A stretch of 64,000 nucleotides of DNA from Telmatactis stephensoni (Eukaryota > Cnidaria > Anthozoa > Actiniaria > Isophelliidae): positions 124,001 to 188,000 of the forward strand of contig JALIZF010001820.1 of NCBI GenBank assembly GCA_029948255.1. Direction: 5' to 3'. Position numbers and translations under genes: made by a program. Positions 1-12,370 of the stretch are shown here, piece after piece. Each line of letters starts with the position of its first letter. Position 1 is the stretch's first letter. The notes beneath the pieces are model-generated. The model was not told the origin of the DNA, did no database searches, and saw nothing but the letters and a program-made list of their open reading frames with translations.

Positions 1-2170
1 TTGACGTCATTATTTTGTCGATTGAGTTTGTTACTCGATAGGTTGGTCCAAATATGGGCAAATGAGCCCCACGTGACTATGCTTGGAATGTAGAACGTGA
101 CTATCACGTGCACGAGAATGAAAACACGCTCAGCGCTTTTACTGTAAGGAGGCTCATCCCAGATACAGCGGCCGTTGTCAAGCTTTGTAATAAACAAACC
201 AATGCATTCCGTGACAGCACTCGTTGCCCAAATAAGGGCAATGTAACCAAGGAGACGGCGCCTGCCAAAAGCTATCTTGTACCTGATTGGTTTAATAATG
301 GAATACCAACGATCGATAGCCAAACACATGACCGTCGCATTAGAAGCTTTACCAAAACAAAATACGAAGTACGTTGACCAGACTACACGACAAAAAACTT
401 CTCCACCGTTGCCATAGAGAAGAGGGAAGGATTCTTGTGCGACGACATATCGAGGTGTGATGAATAGAAAGATACCTGAAAATAAGAAATTATATTAGAT
501 GGTAGCTATGACAGCATGATGGTAACTATGGTGATATCTTTGTAACCATGGTAACAATCCTTTATTTTTACATTGGCTACTAATTACTACAATATTGTAT
601 AAGCAACCATGACAACGTTATGGTAGCTATGGTTACATGATGTAAATTGCAGTGACGTCATCTTGGTTATCATTATAATTGTTTTGAGATATTGTGCTAA
701 TGGACTATAATTGAACATCGATAAGATTGTTTCAAATTTACTCTTCATTACATTTGTTGGACGCAGTGTACACTACTAGTTTACGCGTTAGTCGGCATTA
801 TAAATAAATCTAACTACACCAAGTTCCAGAGCACGCTATAGCAGAACATTACTCCTCCTAGGTCCATTTCTCAAAGTCTGCGTGCTTCATTTATGGGTTT
901 AAGATGAAGCTCCTCGGATTAGAGAGAAATCGAAACAAGTGTGCGTGTGTGTGTGTGTGTGAAGTCAGTGATGATCGAACGTACTACGGACTCTGACGAT
1001 AAATACAAAGTAGGCCGCTAACAAACTACACTCATGCACTGACAGAATTGTTGGCGCAATATTTTATGCGCACGCATTGGAGTTACCGAGACAGGTTTCC
1101 CACACTCTCTTTGAAATATTGTTGTGAAAACTCCGTTACTATTACCTTGAAATCAGTCAGACAGACTTTATGACCACCAGTAACATTGTTTAGGGGGTTC
1201 GGATCTAAATTGGCACTTAATTGCATATTATTCAAAAACACTCTGAATGTTACATCGTGTCAACGAATTCTGACAATGATTGTAGGCCACACTTGCACTT
1301 TGCAAGAAAGTGCACAATGTAAAGTTTCGTCCTCAGTAGACATAAGAGAGTTTAAGATTCACGTCAACGTGATACGGCAGACGGCAAAGAGGATCATGTG
1401 ACCTGTTTTCTTCTCGTCTAGTGTTGCCGTTTTAACGCGAGGGTGAGTCATTTCGTGTTTGCAATGAAAGAGAAAAGTCGCGCTTTCATTTGAGTGCCAA
1501 ACAAACAACGCCAGGCACGAGAAAAGTATGTCGCATGATTCTCTTTGCCGTCTGCCGTTTCTCGTTAAAATGAATCTTAACCTTTCTAATGTCGCCATGC
1601 GGACTGCTGTCAGAAACGTGAATGACGGATACTAACTTACGGACTGGATGGAAGAGATTTGTCTGGCTTTTCTCCTTACTAATCATTAATAAGGTGAGAC
1701 ACCAGACTAGTCCAGACTAAGCTCTGGATTAAGGGTACACCAGGGGGATCCATCATGACGAGATAACAACATGCAACACATAGAGCTCATAATAGCACCT
1801 CAACAGCCTGCTTGCCTTTTGCTACATTTACGACATTCCCATCACTGTACTGGCTGCGTAGTGCATGTTCCTCGCACTCATGCTCATCTCACTTAGACAA
1901 AGATTGTGGTTTGTAAAGTATTAATTAAGCAGTTTTATAATATCTTACTATACCTGTCAACATGTCTGCGATAGCCAAGTTAAATATCAGTATATTGTAC
2001 GTCTTGGTAAGCATGGTACGTCTTCTTAACATCACTATACAGAGAAGAGAATTACCAACTACTGACAGCCCAGCAACTACTCCAAACAATACACGCATTG
2101 TTGGGTTGGCATCTGGTACTAATTCCAACGACGTTTCGTTTTTTATCAGTTCATTCGTTGTGTTAGACAT
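1..2170 (-). CDS. Class A (rhodopsin-like) GPCR, 3' end outside window
   Basis: Seven-transmembrane receptor of the plasma membrane; the ligand cannot be told from sequence. Two exons are visible. Exon 1 is 2170 to 1954, starting at ATG 2170-2168 and ending at an AG|GT donor in phase 1. Exon 2 runs from 475 down to position 1, where the window cuts it, after a TTTCAG acceptor. Exon 1 gives a short N-terminus with possible N-glycosylation sites (NTT, NET), TM1 with GN, and TM2 with LAIAD. Exon 2 carries the TM3 cysteine (GEVFCR), a DRW motif in place of DRY followed by YSIIKP, and TM4 and TM5 segments. TM6 and TM7 lie outside the window. The protein closely parallels the receptor at 6963-10304, with the same intron position and phase, so the two are duplicates in divergent orientation. 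The intron holds a fold-back element at 1352-1580. The family assignment is firm; the subfamily is unknown. Confidence 0.85.
1352..1580. mobile_element. Fold-back (MITE-like) element in GPCR intron
   Basis: The arms are long inverted repeats: the left arm begins TTAAGATTCACG and includes GGCAGACGGCAAAGAG; the right arm has CTCTTTGCCGTCTGCC and ends GAATCTTAA. The element is about 229 bp, has no coding capacity, and lies between the two exons of the left GPCR gene. Confidence 0.7.
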
Positions 2171-3309
2171 GGTATAATCTATGGTAAAGATGAACGCATA
2201 TTTGTCACGAGACAAGCAGTGCTTGTCTACTCCACAGTCTGGAGAGGGGGGATACTCCTTTGTCAAAGTGATGGGGGTGATCGGTGGTCCTTTTAGGGAT
2301 GAAAATACATTCTGCGCCTACCGTTGTAGGGGTTCCAACTTTTGAAATTTCAGTTACGTAGAAAAATTGAATGAACATGACAGAGCAGAAGAAAGGTGTT
2401 GTCCAGTCACTGATTAAACGATATCAGTACAATCGCTTTTTGACCCTTTTTCCTCAGTTTAATAAATGAACTAAATCTTCTCTTTTTGATAAAGATTGTT
2501 CGTATCTTTTAGGGGGTGTAATCAACATTGCTTCAAAACTCTTTCAATTTATGCGTAGCTTTAAGGGGTCACTTTCAAAACTGACCGCCGATCACCCCTA
2601 CTACTTGAACAAAGGCGTACCCCCCGGGTCCGAATTTTGCAATTGTTTAATTTTGTGATCAAGTTTCTAGTTTTAATTTAATATATTGGATTCCTGCCGT
2701 GAAAACCCTCTATAAAACAAGTGACTTTTAAATCTCACGTGTATTACATCTCTGAACCGGTGCCTTGGCCGGGAGAAAAAGAAAACATATTTTTAGCTTC
2801 CGTCTTTCATTTCTTTTTCAACAAATCTAATAACAATCAGCTCATTAGAACCAATTGCGCAATTTCAGGAATATTGGTATCTTAAACATGGTCAGTGTAG
2901 CTAGCTGTCTTGAAAGAACAAATGGAACATTATTGATATTTCTTAACTGAGCTCTTCGTTAGTATTAAGGCTAGAAATTTAACACGTTTTTGACAACTGC
3001 GCCTCAAATAAATGAAATCTGTCAGTAGTGCCATGAACTTATAATGTTAACAGTGGAATACGTTTCTTCTGTTAGAATAGATTTTTACTACCATTCGATT
3101 CATTATTCGTAAAAATGAAGTTCTATTGGAATGACCAAACAGAATATGAGAACTAAAATTCCCGTCCGACTTCGAGATGAGCTTTACGAATGCCTCGAAA
3201 AGATCATTACATTACAAATGAATAAATAATCAAGTTTTGATTGTGAAGTAAACGCTTGCCGGCTCATATGGTGAAACCTTTTCCTAACCTAATAACTTTT
3301 CTCCCGGGG

Positions 3310-3586
3310 CAAATTCAGAATAGCAAAACAACAACAAAGAACAAGACGAAGACGACGAAGAAGACAAAGACGAAGGCTAAGAAACTGAGAAATAGAATGA
3401 AGAAGAAAAAGAAGAAGAAGGAGAAGAAGGAGAGAAGGAGAACTAAGTAGAAGAAGAAGAAGAAGAAGAAGAAGAAGAAGAAGAAGAAGAAGAAGAAGAA
3501 GGAGAAGGAGAAGGAGAAGGAGAGAAGAAGAAGAAGAAGAAGAAGAAGAAGAAGAAGAAGAAGAAGAAGAAGAGAAGAGAAGAAGA

Positions 3587-3617
<31 letters not shown>

Positions 3618-3766
3618 AAGAAGAAGAAAGGAAGAAGAAGAAGAAGAGAATTAAGAAGAAAAAGAGCAAAAACAACGTTAACAATTGAATAACAACAACA
3701 ATAACAACAACAACTAATCAACAACAATAACAACAACTAATCAACAACAATAACAACAACAACAAC

Positions 3767-3801
<35 letters not shown>

Positions 3802-3805
3802 ACAG
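3310..3805. repeat. GAA/GGA polypurine microsatellite followed by ACA repeat
   Basis: From about 3400 to 3660 the plus strand is almost pure purine, mostly GAA units with GGAGAA variants. It is followed by AAC/ACA trinucleotide repeats to about 3800. Open frames across it encode only poly-Ser/Leu/Phe or poly-Lys and are artefacts of the repeat. Confidence 0.95.
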
Positions 3806-5846
3806 ACAGAAGGGTCTTTGAATCAGTTTTTGGGCTGTGAGGTCGCACTCTCTTATATCGTGGAGCACCCTTAATTCATCATTAATCAAACTGAGCTTAC
3901 CTCGAGCGAAAGAAAGCGAAATATTCATTTCAATCTCCCTTAGGAAGTGCTCGAGACAAATCCGTCCACTAAAATCCTTTTCAATTTGCAATAAGTTGTT
4001 TCGTCAATAGAGTGATTTGATTCTGTAGACATGTATTGAAAATGCTAGGATGTTTACGACGGTTCGATACAAAAGGTAATGACATACGAAACAGCTGCTA
4101 TTGCAAGGTTTGCCATTGTTATAGCCTTCTCCATTGTTCCTTCGAAACTTCTGCACTCCAACCTCTATCCAATTGTTTTTGTTTCTAATTGCTATTATTA
4201 TGACTATCAAAAGCTATGCTTATATTCAAATTAAATTTTGATATGGTTTTAGTGGATAATACCAAGAAATCCACCACCGGCCCAGAAATGCTCGTTTTGG
4301 TGGTGAATCACGGCGAATGAAAAAATGTAGAAAAGGGACTGAAAGGAAAACTATAGCAAAATACTTAGAAAAATGTACATTTTTCGTTTCTGTCTTGTCT
4401 CATGGAAACTCATGTAATAGTGATCGATTTAGTGATTTCTGATTTCCAATCTGTTATGGATAAGTAATAAGATTTACATAAGGTAACTCAAAATCATTCG
4501 CAAGAAAAAAGGATCAGCAATAGTGACAACTCACATAGCAGCCCTCTTGAGGTTTTCCAATACCTTGTTGTGAATTTCTGTCTCCAAAGACTTCAACTTT
4601 AACCAAGATATTTCCCAGGGGAACTGATCAAGTTGTATGTGGTCAGGCCAAAGCAAGTTCAGATATAAGACTAGTTGTGTGTTTATTTGCTCAAGTTGTT
4701 AGCGTGTACATAGAGCAAAAGACAGCTGTAGCAATTCAGCCGTTTCCGACAGCAATGGGTTACAAAAATAGATCCAAATATCTAATTGGAAAGTCGGTAT
4801 TGCGCTAGTTTAACCTATTAGATAGTAAAACATTGACCATCAAAGTTTTCAGATTGTCAGGTTGTTATTAAACACAAAAACCAGGACGTCGATCGTATCG
4901 ACAATAAGCGAATATTGACCAGGAGTAGGGAAGCTAGCAACGCGTGATGTCCTCCAAACAGATGATCAAAATTACAAATTGTTAGATTTTCTGAAACACG
5001 AAATACAAAAATAAAAATGGACTCGCAACGGGGGAGCAATTGATGGTGCTAATGGGGAAAGCGGGGATAGCAGTTACTCCTTTGGGGATAGGGAGTGCCG
5101 GGATGGGTGTCCTTTGGGAAGGTGGTGGGGCAACAATTCTGGTCCAGAGGGTAAAATGTCAAACCCTTAGGCGGGTTGGCTGAAATTTTAAAAGAGTTGT
5201 GCGCCATCTAAGAACCTGAGAAATCGACTGCTGTAACGTACTGTTTGTACCACTGGGTAGGCTATGAATTAACCTACTAAGCTGCAAGAGTTCTTGTTGG
5301 GGAAATTTTTAGTGTTGGGAATGGAAAACTATGAGATTCCTGTATAAGTATTGTAGGCGTATAATGCTACGGGAGGTCCAATGCCCGCGCCTCTCCGGAA
5401 ACGAAACGCCTATCTGGTATCAAATCAAATCAAATTAAATTATTATTGCACACAAAACATGTTGTAGCCTGTGTACAGCCGTTTCCCGTAGGGGGGGGAG
5501 GGGTGGGTGGTGTTGTTACATTGTAAGTTAAAAATATATATTATGAATTTACTATCAAAAAATTAAAAATCACAATAATTTTTTTTTCAGGTTAAGGTGC
5601 CTAAGGGCTAAGCAAATTGGGAAGTTATCGTGTTAGCCCTTAGTTAAATCACGTTCAGTTTTTATTCATGAAAATTTGAAAAGGAAGAATCAAAACAGCA
5701 AAGAATGGAGGAAGAAGAATCAAATTTATAAAGAAATTCTACTTAGCAACACTGTATAGGCTATAGCAGACATTTTTCTCTGATTTCGCGCCATAAACAA
5801 AAGAAAAACGTCATGATATAATATAATGTGAACGTGTGGCTTTACC

Positions 5847-6050
5847 TTAAGCCCGCCGCACATTATGAGAAACTGTGTGAGGAAACTGCCACGTACGCGA
5901 GGCACTTTTCTCACCGTGTGCTTTTTTAACTGCTCTGTTTTTGGCCTCGCGTAACCAAAGATGCTACGTCTGCGGCGAGAAATCGTCTGAGCTAAGTGCC
6001 TCGCGTGGCAGTTTCCTCATGCAGTTTCTCAACTTGTGCGGCGGGCTTAA
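5847..6050. mobile_element. Fold-back (MITE-like) element
   Basis: Inverted termini: left TTAAGCCCGCCGCAC, right GTGCGGCGGGCTTAA. They extend inward through matching GAGAAACTG and CAGTTTCTC blocks and through GAGGAAACTGCCACG paired with CGTGGCAGTTTCCTC. The element is about 204 bp with no coding capacity. Confidence 0.75.
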
Positions 6051-6962
6051 TTTAGCAAAAACATGTATTTCAATAATAACCAGAGTAGTGTGAAGGCGAA
6101 GCTTAAAATTCTTCGTTTTTTGACACCATCTTGAGATACAGGATGATACCGTATTCAAGCACTGTTGGGCAAAAGGCCACGAGCCTACGCGACTCACCTG
6201 AAAGGAAGCATGGGTAGAAATTACTGAAGTTGTAAAACCACACAAATATCTACACAATAATGCAAATCTAGCTTGCTATGACCTTACACACCAAAGAAGT
6301 TCATTTGTTTATTCAAAAAAATAATAAGTAAGACCAAGGCTGAACAGAGAGTGAAGTTTTGCAACTATTCATACTCCTTTTCGGTCTAGTCGCGTGGGCT
6401 TGAGGCCTCTCGTACGACAACCTTTTATGAAATAAGTGTATTTACCTAAATATGCAAATATCACGCTAGTCTCAAACATTGTTCTTGGGCTTCCTGTGGG
6501 TTGAACATCCTAATCCGAGACATGACGTCAGTGGTCAGGAAAAGTTTGTTGATCATGGATGGGATATACAAATATAGTTATCACGTGATCACCGCGCAGA
6601 ATAAATAAGTACAGGTGGAAAGGCTCTTGTATTATTGCCTCGTTATTGAGAGAACTTCAGGGAAATCGAATTGTGTAACAGTGTGACAGTTTTTATTGGG
6701 AAAAAAAAAAGAACAGTGCAATGACAAACTTCATGAACTTAACAATGGAAAAAAGGTGTAACGGCTCTTAACGAGATGTCAAGACAAAACTCACAGAGTG
6801 ACTGACAACATCTTGTCATAGTACGACCACTTTTAACACGTACTATACTCGTAAGGACTTCCGCAGCGCAGTTTAGAACAGAAGACCTCTTGAGAAGGTT
6901 CGGACGGTTCCAGTTATTAACTGATTCTTCCGGTATTGTATTTTGTTCTTCTTTTTTCAAGC

Positions 6963-9900
6963 ATGCTCACCCGTTCTACACAGACCTTCTTGTTTGGTGG
7001 ACTAGCGAGTGTAACATTTTTGGCCAACCTGGTTCAGTGCTGGGTGATGTTAAGGAAACGCTCGATGCTGAAGAAGACTTATAATGTGATTATCCTAAAT
7101 TTGGCCATCACTGATGTTCTTCAAGGTTAGTATATATAAACGATATGTTAAAAAAACAACAATAGCATGTGATTGTCCAGGAGTGACGCATTTACAAAAG
7201 CATTATTTGGGAACTTTTATAATTAAATCATCTTAAATTTTGTTGGTTATTCGAAAATACTCTGGCTATACCCTCTCAGGCCAATTTAGCTAGGAATTCG
7301 TTTTCTTTCAGTCCTGTCACTAAAATTCTCTAAAACTCTCGTTACTCTTGAATGAGAAAAAGAACCGCTTGTGTTTTTGACACGCATAAAAAAAGACCGG
7401 ATCGTAGCTAGACAACTGTAGATGACAAGGTGACAATAAGAGATTTTAATCTTAGAATCAAATAAAGTTACTGGAAATTACAGTCAATTTTTAATCTCTG
7501 TATGGACCTAGCGGATATTCACACAGCTTTTTATCGGTGTCAAAACGAGTTTAAAGTTAACAAGGATTTTGGAGATGAGAAAGTGTGGTTAAGTCACCTT
7601 AGAATGGAATTATAAGTTCGCTGGAAATTATTGTCAACTTTAATATCTATATAGACTTAGCTGCTTCTAAGAAGGTGTTATTTCGTTGCCAACATAATTT
7701 AGAGTTAACAAGATATTCCACTAAAAATAAAAGTCTTTGAATACTGTCTATTAAAATCAACGAATCATGCGCTGGTTGTAATAAGTGATAAAAAGATAGC
7801 AAACTAAAAGTGAGATTGTGTGAAAGAAGATTAAAAACGAATATGTTCAAAATTTTCCAAGCTTTACTTTAGAAACATTAACCTCTCTGCGTTTAATAAG
7901 TGTTTATGTGTTTGATGGAATAGCTCACTGTTTTTCTCGATATTGGCCAAATTGGCACTGGGAGACGACTCCAATTATGCCGTCCAAGGCGGACTTGTAC
8001 AATCTGCTGTACATGTTTTCGACAATTATTTCGTCTTTAAAAAAGTGTGGCGGGTACAATCAGTTCATAACTCGCCTATTTGTATCAGTTGTCTGGCTAT
8101 ACCCGTCCAAAAGTTCAATTTTTTCATATAAACATAACCATCAGAATATCCCCAAAATTCTTGGGTCTAGGTGTGACGTCACGGCAGCCATATTGGCAAA
8201 GAAGTCTAGTAAATGTTTGTCGGCGACCGCTTCTTTACCTTCTGATTCTGCAAGGGGAAATTAATTGAAATGTGGCAATAGATTTTATAGAGACCTTTTA
8301 ATACAGATCCCGCAGAGAATACAATTTGGAGAGCTATGTATATTTATGGTTCCACGTAAACTATACATTCTATAGACGATCCGTAAGTAAGCAGTCAATC
8401 ATAAGGACTTATAAACTTTCCAATGTGTTGTTCACAAAGAAGCATAACACCTGTTTGTAAGTGGTTGGTGCCAAACGGATAAACAACCTTATTAACGTGC
8501 CACGAACTAGAGATAAAAGTAATAAATGGGATTGATAAAATACAATTATTATTCTGATTTAAATTAAAATCCAAATCTCCCCGTTAAATTGGTGTCAACA
8601 GATAAAAAATCTAATCAAAACGCCACGAAATAGATGAAAGATGAATTACACGAGATTGATAAAAAATACAATGGGCTTTTATCAGGTATTTCTAAATTCG
8701 TAAAACAGTAAAAGAATTACCATAGCTGGAAAGAGCATGTTAAAATTAGCAAGACAGTGAAGTTTGAAGGAATTAAATCCAAAAACTAGTACTCGCGAGA
8801 ATATGAATTTTTGAATTGAAAAGTGTGAATTTGTAAGAAAACCTTTGCTGGTAGGCATCTCTTGCCTACCAGCGAACGTTTACATACAAAATTTCGATTT
8901 CGGAAAATTCATATCTTAATTCGTGAGTTATAGTTCATTCAAACTTCATCGGTTTTAGTAATTTTGACGTGCTCTTTCCAGCTATGGTAATTATATTTCT
9001 GTACTGTGACTTTTGGAATTACACGATAAAAGCTCATTATCAATGCAATGAAAATTCAAATAAAAAAAATTCAAATCCTTAATTGGTCAAAATCTTCCCT
9101 AGTTTGTCTATTTCTTTGTTGAATTCAGCGGGGCATTGTGAATTACCTTTCGTAAAATTACAAAATTACATTTTGTAATTTTTGGGGTCTTATCTCATGG
9201 GAAATGTACTCAGTCGAAACTTATTGTAAAGGAGCTGTTTCTGCTGGCTCAGTATAAACGAGGCCGGAAACGTGATAACTCCTCCGCTATTCCCATGTAG
9301 GAATTGCAAACAACACCCTTTCAAACGTAGAACTTTTAGTAGACAGCCCACCTTAATCTGAAAGTACTATTATTTATTCATAACTTCTTGTCATTTTAGG
9401 AATCCTTCTTTTCGTAACACCTGAATACGTGTTCCATCCCGATTCCTACCCAGCAATGTCAGGAATTGGTGGAGAAATCTTTTGCCGTTTGGTCTTCTCC
9501 ACCTATTTATTATATGTCTGTGGTAAAGCCGCCAATGCAAGTATCATGTGTTTGTCAGTGGAACGCTGGTATGCGGTTATTAAACCGACTAAATACAAGA
9601 ACAGATTCGGCCGACGACGTCTATACATATACATTGCACTAATATGGACATCTGCTGCCATTACAGAAATATTTGAGCTGTTTATTGCCAAACTTGTTGA
9701 CGGCTCGTGCAAATGGATCACCCCAATCTATGGTGAACAGGCTGAGAAAGCCTTCGTTGTGTTACACGTGACAGTCACGTTTTACATTCCTAGTATAGTG
9801 TCATGGGCGTCGTTTATTCATATTTGGTGCAAGTTTTTATCAAATCCGTCACCTGGTCAAACAAGGGAGAACCCAACTATCAAGAGATGTGTAGTTCGCA

Positions 9901-10304
9901 TGTGTGCTTTGGCTGCACTTTTCCTAACGATCTGTTGGTTTCCTGCGGAGACATTTTTTGTACTTAAAAAGTTTAAAATCTTGGTTTTTTCTCATGAAAC
10001 CTACATCGGCTTTAATTTATTGGCCTTCTTCAGCGCATGCGTCAACCCGTTCATCTACTGCCTTACCAACAAAAACTACAGACGCGAATATATGAGATTC
10101 TTTAAACAACTTTGTTGTCTGTCTCGATTATCGCGTGTTGCTCCCCGCAGCATTGTGTTACAAGGACAATCAACGCAAAATGAAGAGCCTCAATTGCAAC
10201 AGTTGCAATTAAAGGTGCATACCGCAGGCAACAGCCAAGCAGCTAATTGCATAAATGGACCTGATGGTAATAATATAGAATCTCCAGTGACTAATGCAAT
10301 CTGA
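6963..10304 (+). CDS. Class A (rhodopsin-like) GPCR, complete in two exons
   Basis: Plasma-membrane receptor of about 355 residues. Exon 1 is 6963-7125 (donor CAAG|GTTAGT, phase 1); exon 2 is 9400-10304 (acceptor TTTTAG, stop TGA 10302-10304). Start ATG 6963 is the first in-frame ATG; it leaves a very short extracellular N-terminus, so an upstream exon is possible. Visible landmarks: TM1 asparagine (FLANLVQC), TM2 LAITD, TM3 cysteine in GEIFCR, ERW in place of DRY followed by YAVIKP, TM6 CWFP, TM7 NPFIY, then a basic helix-8 region and a glutamine-rich cytoplasmic tail. The intron position and phase match the divergent paralogue at 1-2170. The intron holds direct repeats at 7462-7716 and a fold-back element at 8702-9008. 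Ligand unknown; a peptide or biogenic amine is possible. Confidence 0.88.
7462..7716. repeat. Two diverged direct repeats in GPCR intron
   Basis: A unit of about 105 bp at 7462-7570 (ACTGGAAATTACAGTCAA through GTTAACAAGG) recurs diverged at 7611-7716 (GCTGGAAATTATTGTCAA through GTTAACAAG). The type of element is not recognised. Confidence 0.6.
8702..9008. mobile_element. Fold-back (MITE-like) element with central hairpin
   Basis: Left arm contains ATTACCATAGCTGGAAAGAG; right arm contains CTCTTTCCAGCTATGGTAAT. A tight hairpin, CTGGTAGGCA...TGCCTACCAG, lies at the centre around 8849-8873. It sits in the intron of the right GPCR and has no coding capacity. Confidence 0.75.
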
Positions 10305-11153
10305 ATGCAGCTAATGGCGGAATACTAACACCAGCCGCGAATCCCACCAGGCCGGCTGTACTGCATTAACAATACCATCTAGTTGTAGCAAAGATATGCA
10401 CTCATGAACATGGTCTATATTGGCATATATATATAATAATTGGTATATTACGCGCATTCTGATTGGTCGAGAACTGTTTTGATTACAGTACACACGCATA
10501 AATGACGTCATAGAATCTTACGTGCGCTTTGACTGGTTGAAATGTTTCGATGAATATTATATATAACAGATTCCATTTTTACGTGGGTCCGTATTCTATT
10601 AGATGCACAAAAGATGTCAAACAACAGAATTCGTCTACTTTTTGTTTTCACTACATTCTGGCGTCATCTGTGCATCTATTAGAGTACGGACACGGAAAAA
10701 TGGAATCTATTTGTTAAATAACCAACGGTACAGATGCATCTAATGGAATATGCTTTATATATATATGTATATATTTTCATTCATTTAACGCGTTGGATGG
10801 CAAGCTCGTGCCATCCAACGCGCTTTTCCGAACGGCGAATCTTAAGAAAATATCTCATCTTAAATTTACTGCCATTTTTTCTCTTATTCATCTTATAAAC
10901 TGAAACTCTTCTGCAGCTGCGCACTGACGTGCGCCCAACAGTTGCAGGGGGAAAACACAGAGTAATTCTGGCCCTGCGCCTTGCAAGTGTATATAGGCCT
11001 TACATCAACTTGAGCAAAGTTAGAAAAAATATCTTGCTCAAGGGGCGATCCGAAACCATCGGACGTTCTCTAAATGGACTTTAGTCATCCAGTCATTGAA
11101 ATCAAAAATAAAACACTTACTAGAAGTAATTCGATGTATATTTCTCATGTTCT
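10305..11153. other. Intergenic region downstream of GPCR, with fold-back repeats
   Basis: No gene seen. It contains a fold-back element at 10565-10714 and a short perfect dyad at 10789-10822 made of CGCGTTGGATGGCA and its complement, which looks like a strong stem-loop. It also holds AT-rich microsatellite sequence. Confidence 0.6.
10565..10714. mobile_element. Fold-back (MITE-like) element
   Basis: Left arm AACAGATTCCATTTTT and GTCCGTATTCTATTAGATGC; right arm GCATCTATTAGAGTACGGAC and AAAAATGGAATCT. About 150 bp, non-coding. Confidence 0.7.
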
Positions 11154-12370
11154 CTAAGTGCTGTTCACAAAGCCTATATAATAATCTAATACTTCTGATG
11201 GAACAGTGGTTCGTTTATTGTATCCCCATCGTGAATTTCTTGTTGACTCTGTTTGAAAAGTACATGGTCTGAAAGCGTCACTCAGAATTCTATAGCGTTG
11301 ATAATCTGGTAAATGGTTATCGATAGGTTTCCGTTTGCGCCGATCTTCGGAAGAAATACATTCAGTGGCTTTCAGTGGTGGCATTCGAGTTGTGAAAGCT
11401 CCCAAATATGGTTTATGAACCTGTGAAGCGACTCCGTTGAACGCTTTATTGTTTTGTGAAAAACTGTTTGGAAAATCACCAAAGGAATGGACTGAATGGA
11501 CTGCGGAGCCAGCACGCGGACTGTCCACCGGTGTTACTAGGGGAGCTCGTAGAACTGTACAACCTGGCAGCTCTTTCATTACTGATTGACGTTCATCAAG
11601 TGAGTCTTCGATCTCAGAAATAATCAAGTCTTCAAGGGAGGTTTTATTATTTTTGAAGTTCAATTCAGATATTCTTGGTGACTGTGGACCTTGTGATTCA
11701 ACCTTCAAGAAATCAGTAATCTCTTGGGTACAACCCTTCCGAAGAAGAATTAATTATCAAGATGTTGGGTGACTTTGAAACTGATGCTTTTTGTGATTCA
11801 GTCTTAAGCGTATCATAACCTTCTTTACTTGAGCCGTCTGCAGATACTCTTCTTGACTTTGAAGCGGATTTTGGGGCACGTTTGGGAAGGCCTGCGAAGT
11901 AGCTTGGTACAGTTGGAGAATCTGCATGGGCTTGTTGTACGGTTGGTTGGGTTTTCTTGTTGGACGATAAATACGGGACTTCCTGTCCTTTTTCTAACTT
12001 CTTGATATCAAGGACATAGTGATGATAGTTTTGAGTATAATCAAAACATCTTGGAGCAAATTTACGAGTGGATCTGTCTTGGTCAAAAATAGCGGGCCAC
12101 ATCTTGATTTGGATGTTGTATGATTGTGGCGAATTCCTGTCTATGTCTTTCTCTCCAACTGTTAAATCACATCGTTGGCTAGAGGTTTTAAACACGTTTG
12201 TTCCACGTCGTAAACACGAGCGACTTCGGTAATCATCAAGTTGTTTGGTGTCGCGCTTTTGTGGTGAAATGAGTCCTCGTTCAACATTGGAAGAGCGTAT
12301 CACGCCTTGATAGCTTATGTGGGTTGCCTTTGGCTGCCTTTGGGCGTGATGGACGGAAATTATAAGCCAT
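11154..12370 (-). CDS. Unrecognised intronless gene with disrupted reading frame
   Basis: Not recognised. Two long minus-strand open stretches, 12303-11713 (about 196 codons) and 11708-11154 (about 184 codons), look like one protein split by a frame shift near 11710-11745. The only good start, ATG 12370-12368 in an AAAATGG context, gives a basic N-terminus (MAYNFRPSRPKAAKG) in yet another frame, which closes unless a second shift occurs near 12290-12310. The inferred protein is hydrophilic and rich in Ser, Lys and Arg, with no membrane segment or familiar motif; phrases such as MWPAIFDQDRSTRKFAPR look like real coding sequence. No splice sites explain the shifts. Past the last stop, another frame continues to a good donor (CTA|GTAAGT near 11119), so the 3' end is also uncertain. 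It could be a pseudogene, a processed copy, or a gene with assembly indels. Confidence 0.5.

Larger units (their letters stand above)
2171..6962. other. Divergent intergenic region between two GPCR genes
   Basis: About 4.8 kb separates the two divergent receptor start codons, so it should hold both promoters. It contains the GAA-rich tract and ACA repeat at 3310-3805 and a fold-back element at 5847-6050. No convincing coding exon was found here; the short open frames have no recognisable domain, and the longest ones are microsatellite translations. A short upstream frame starts at ATG 6721 but ends after 16 codons, and its relation to the right receptor is unclear. Confidence 0.6.

Noticed and set aside
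3289..3736. Long minus-strand frames rich in Ser, Leu and Phe
   Set aside because: They are six-frame translations of the GAA tract and have no other sequence.
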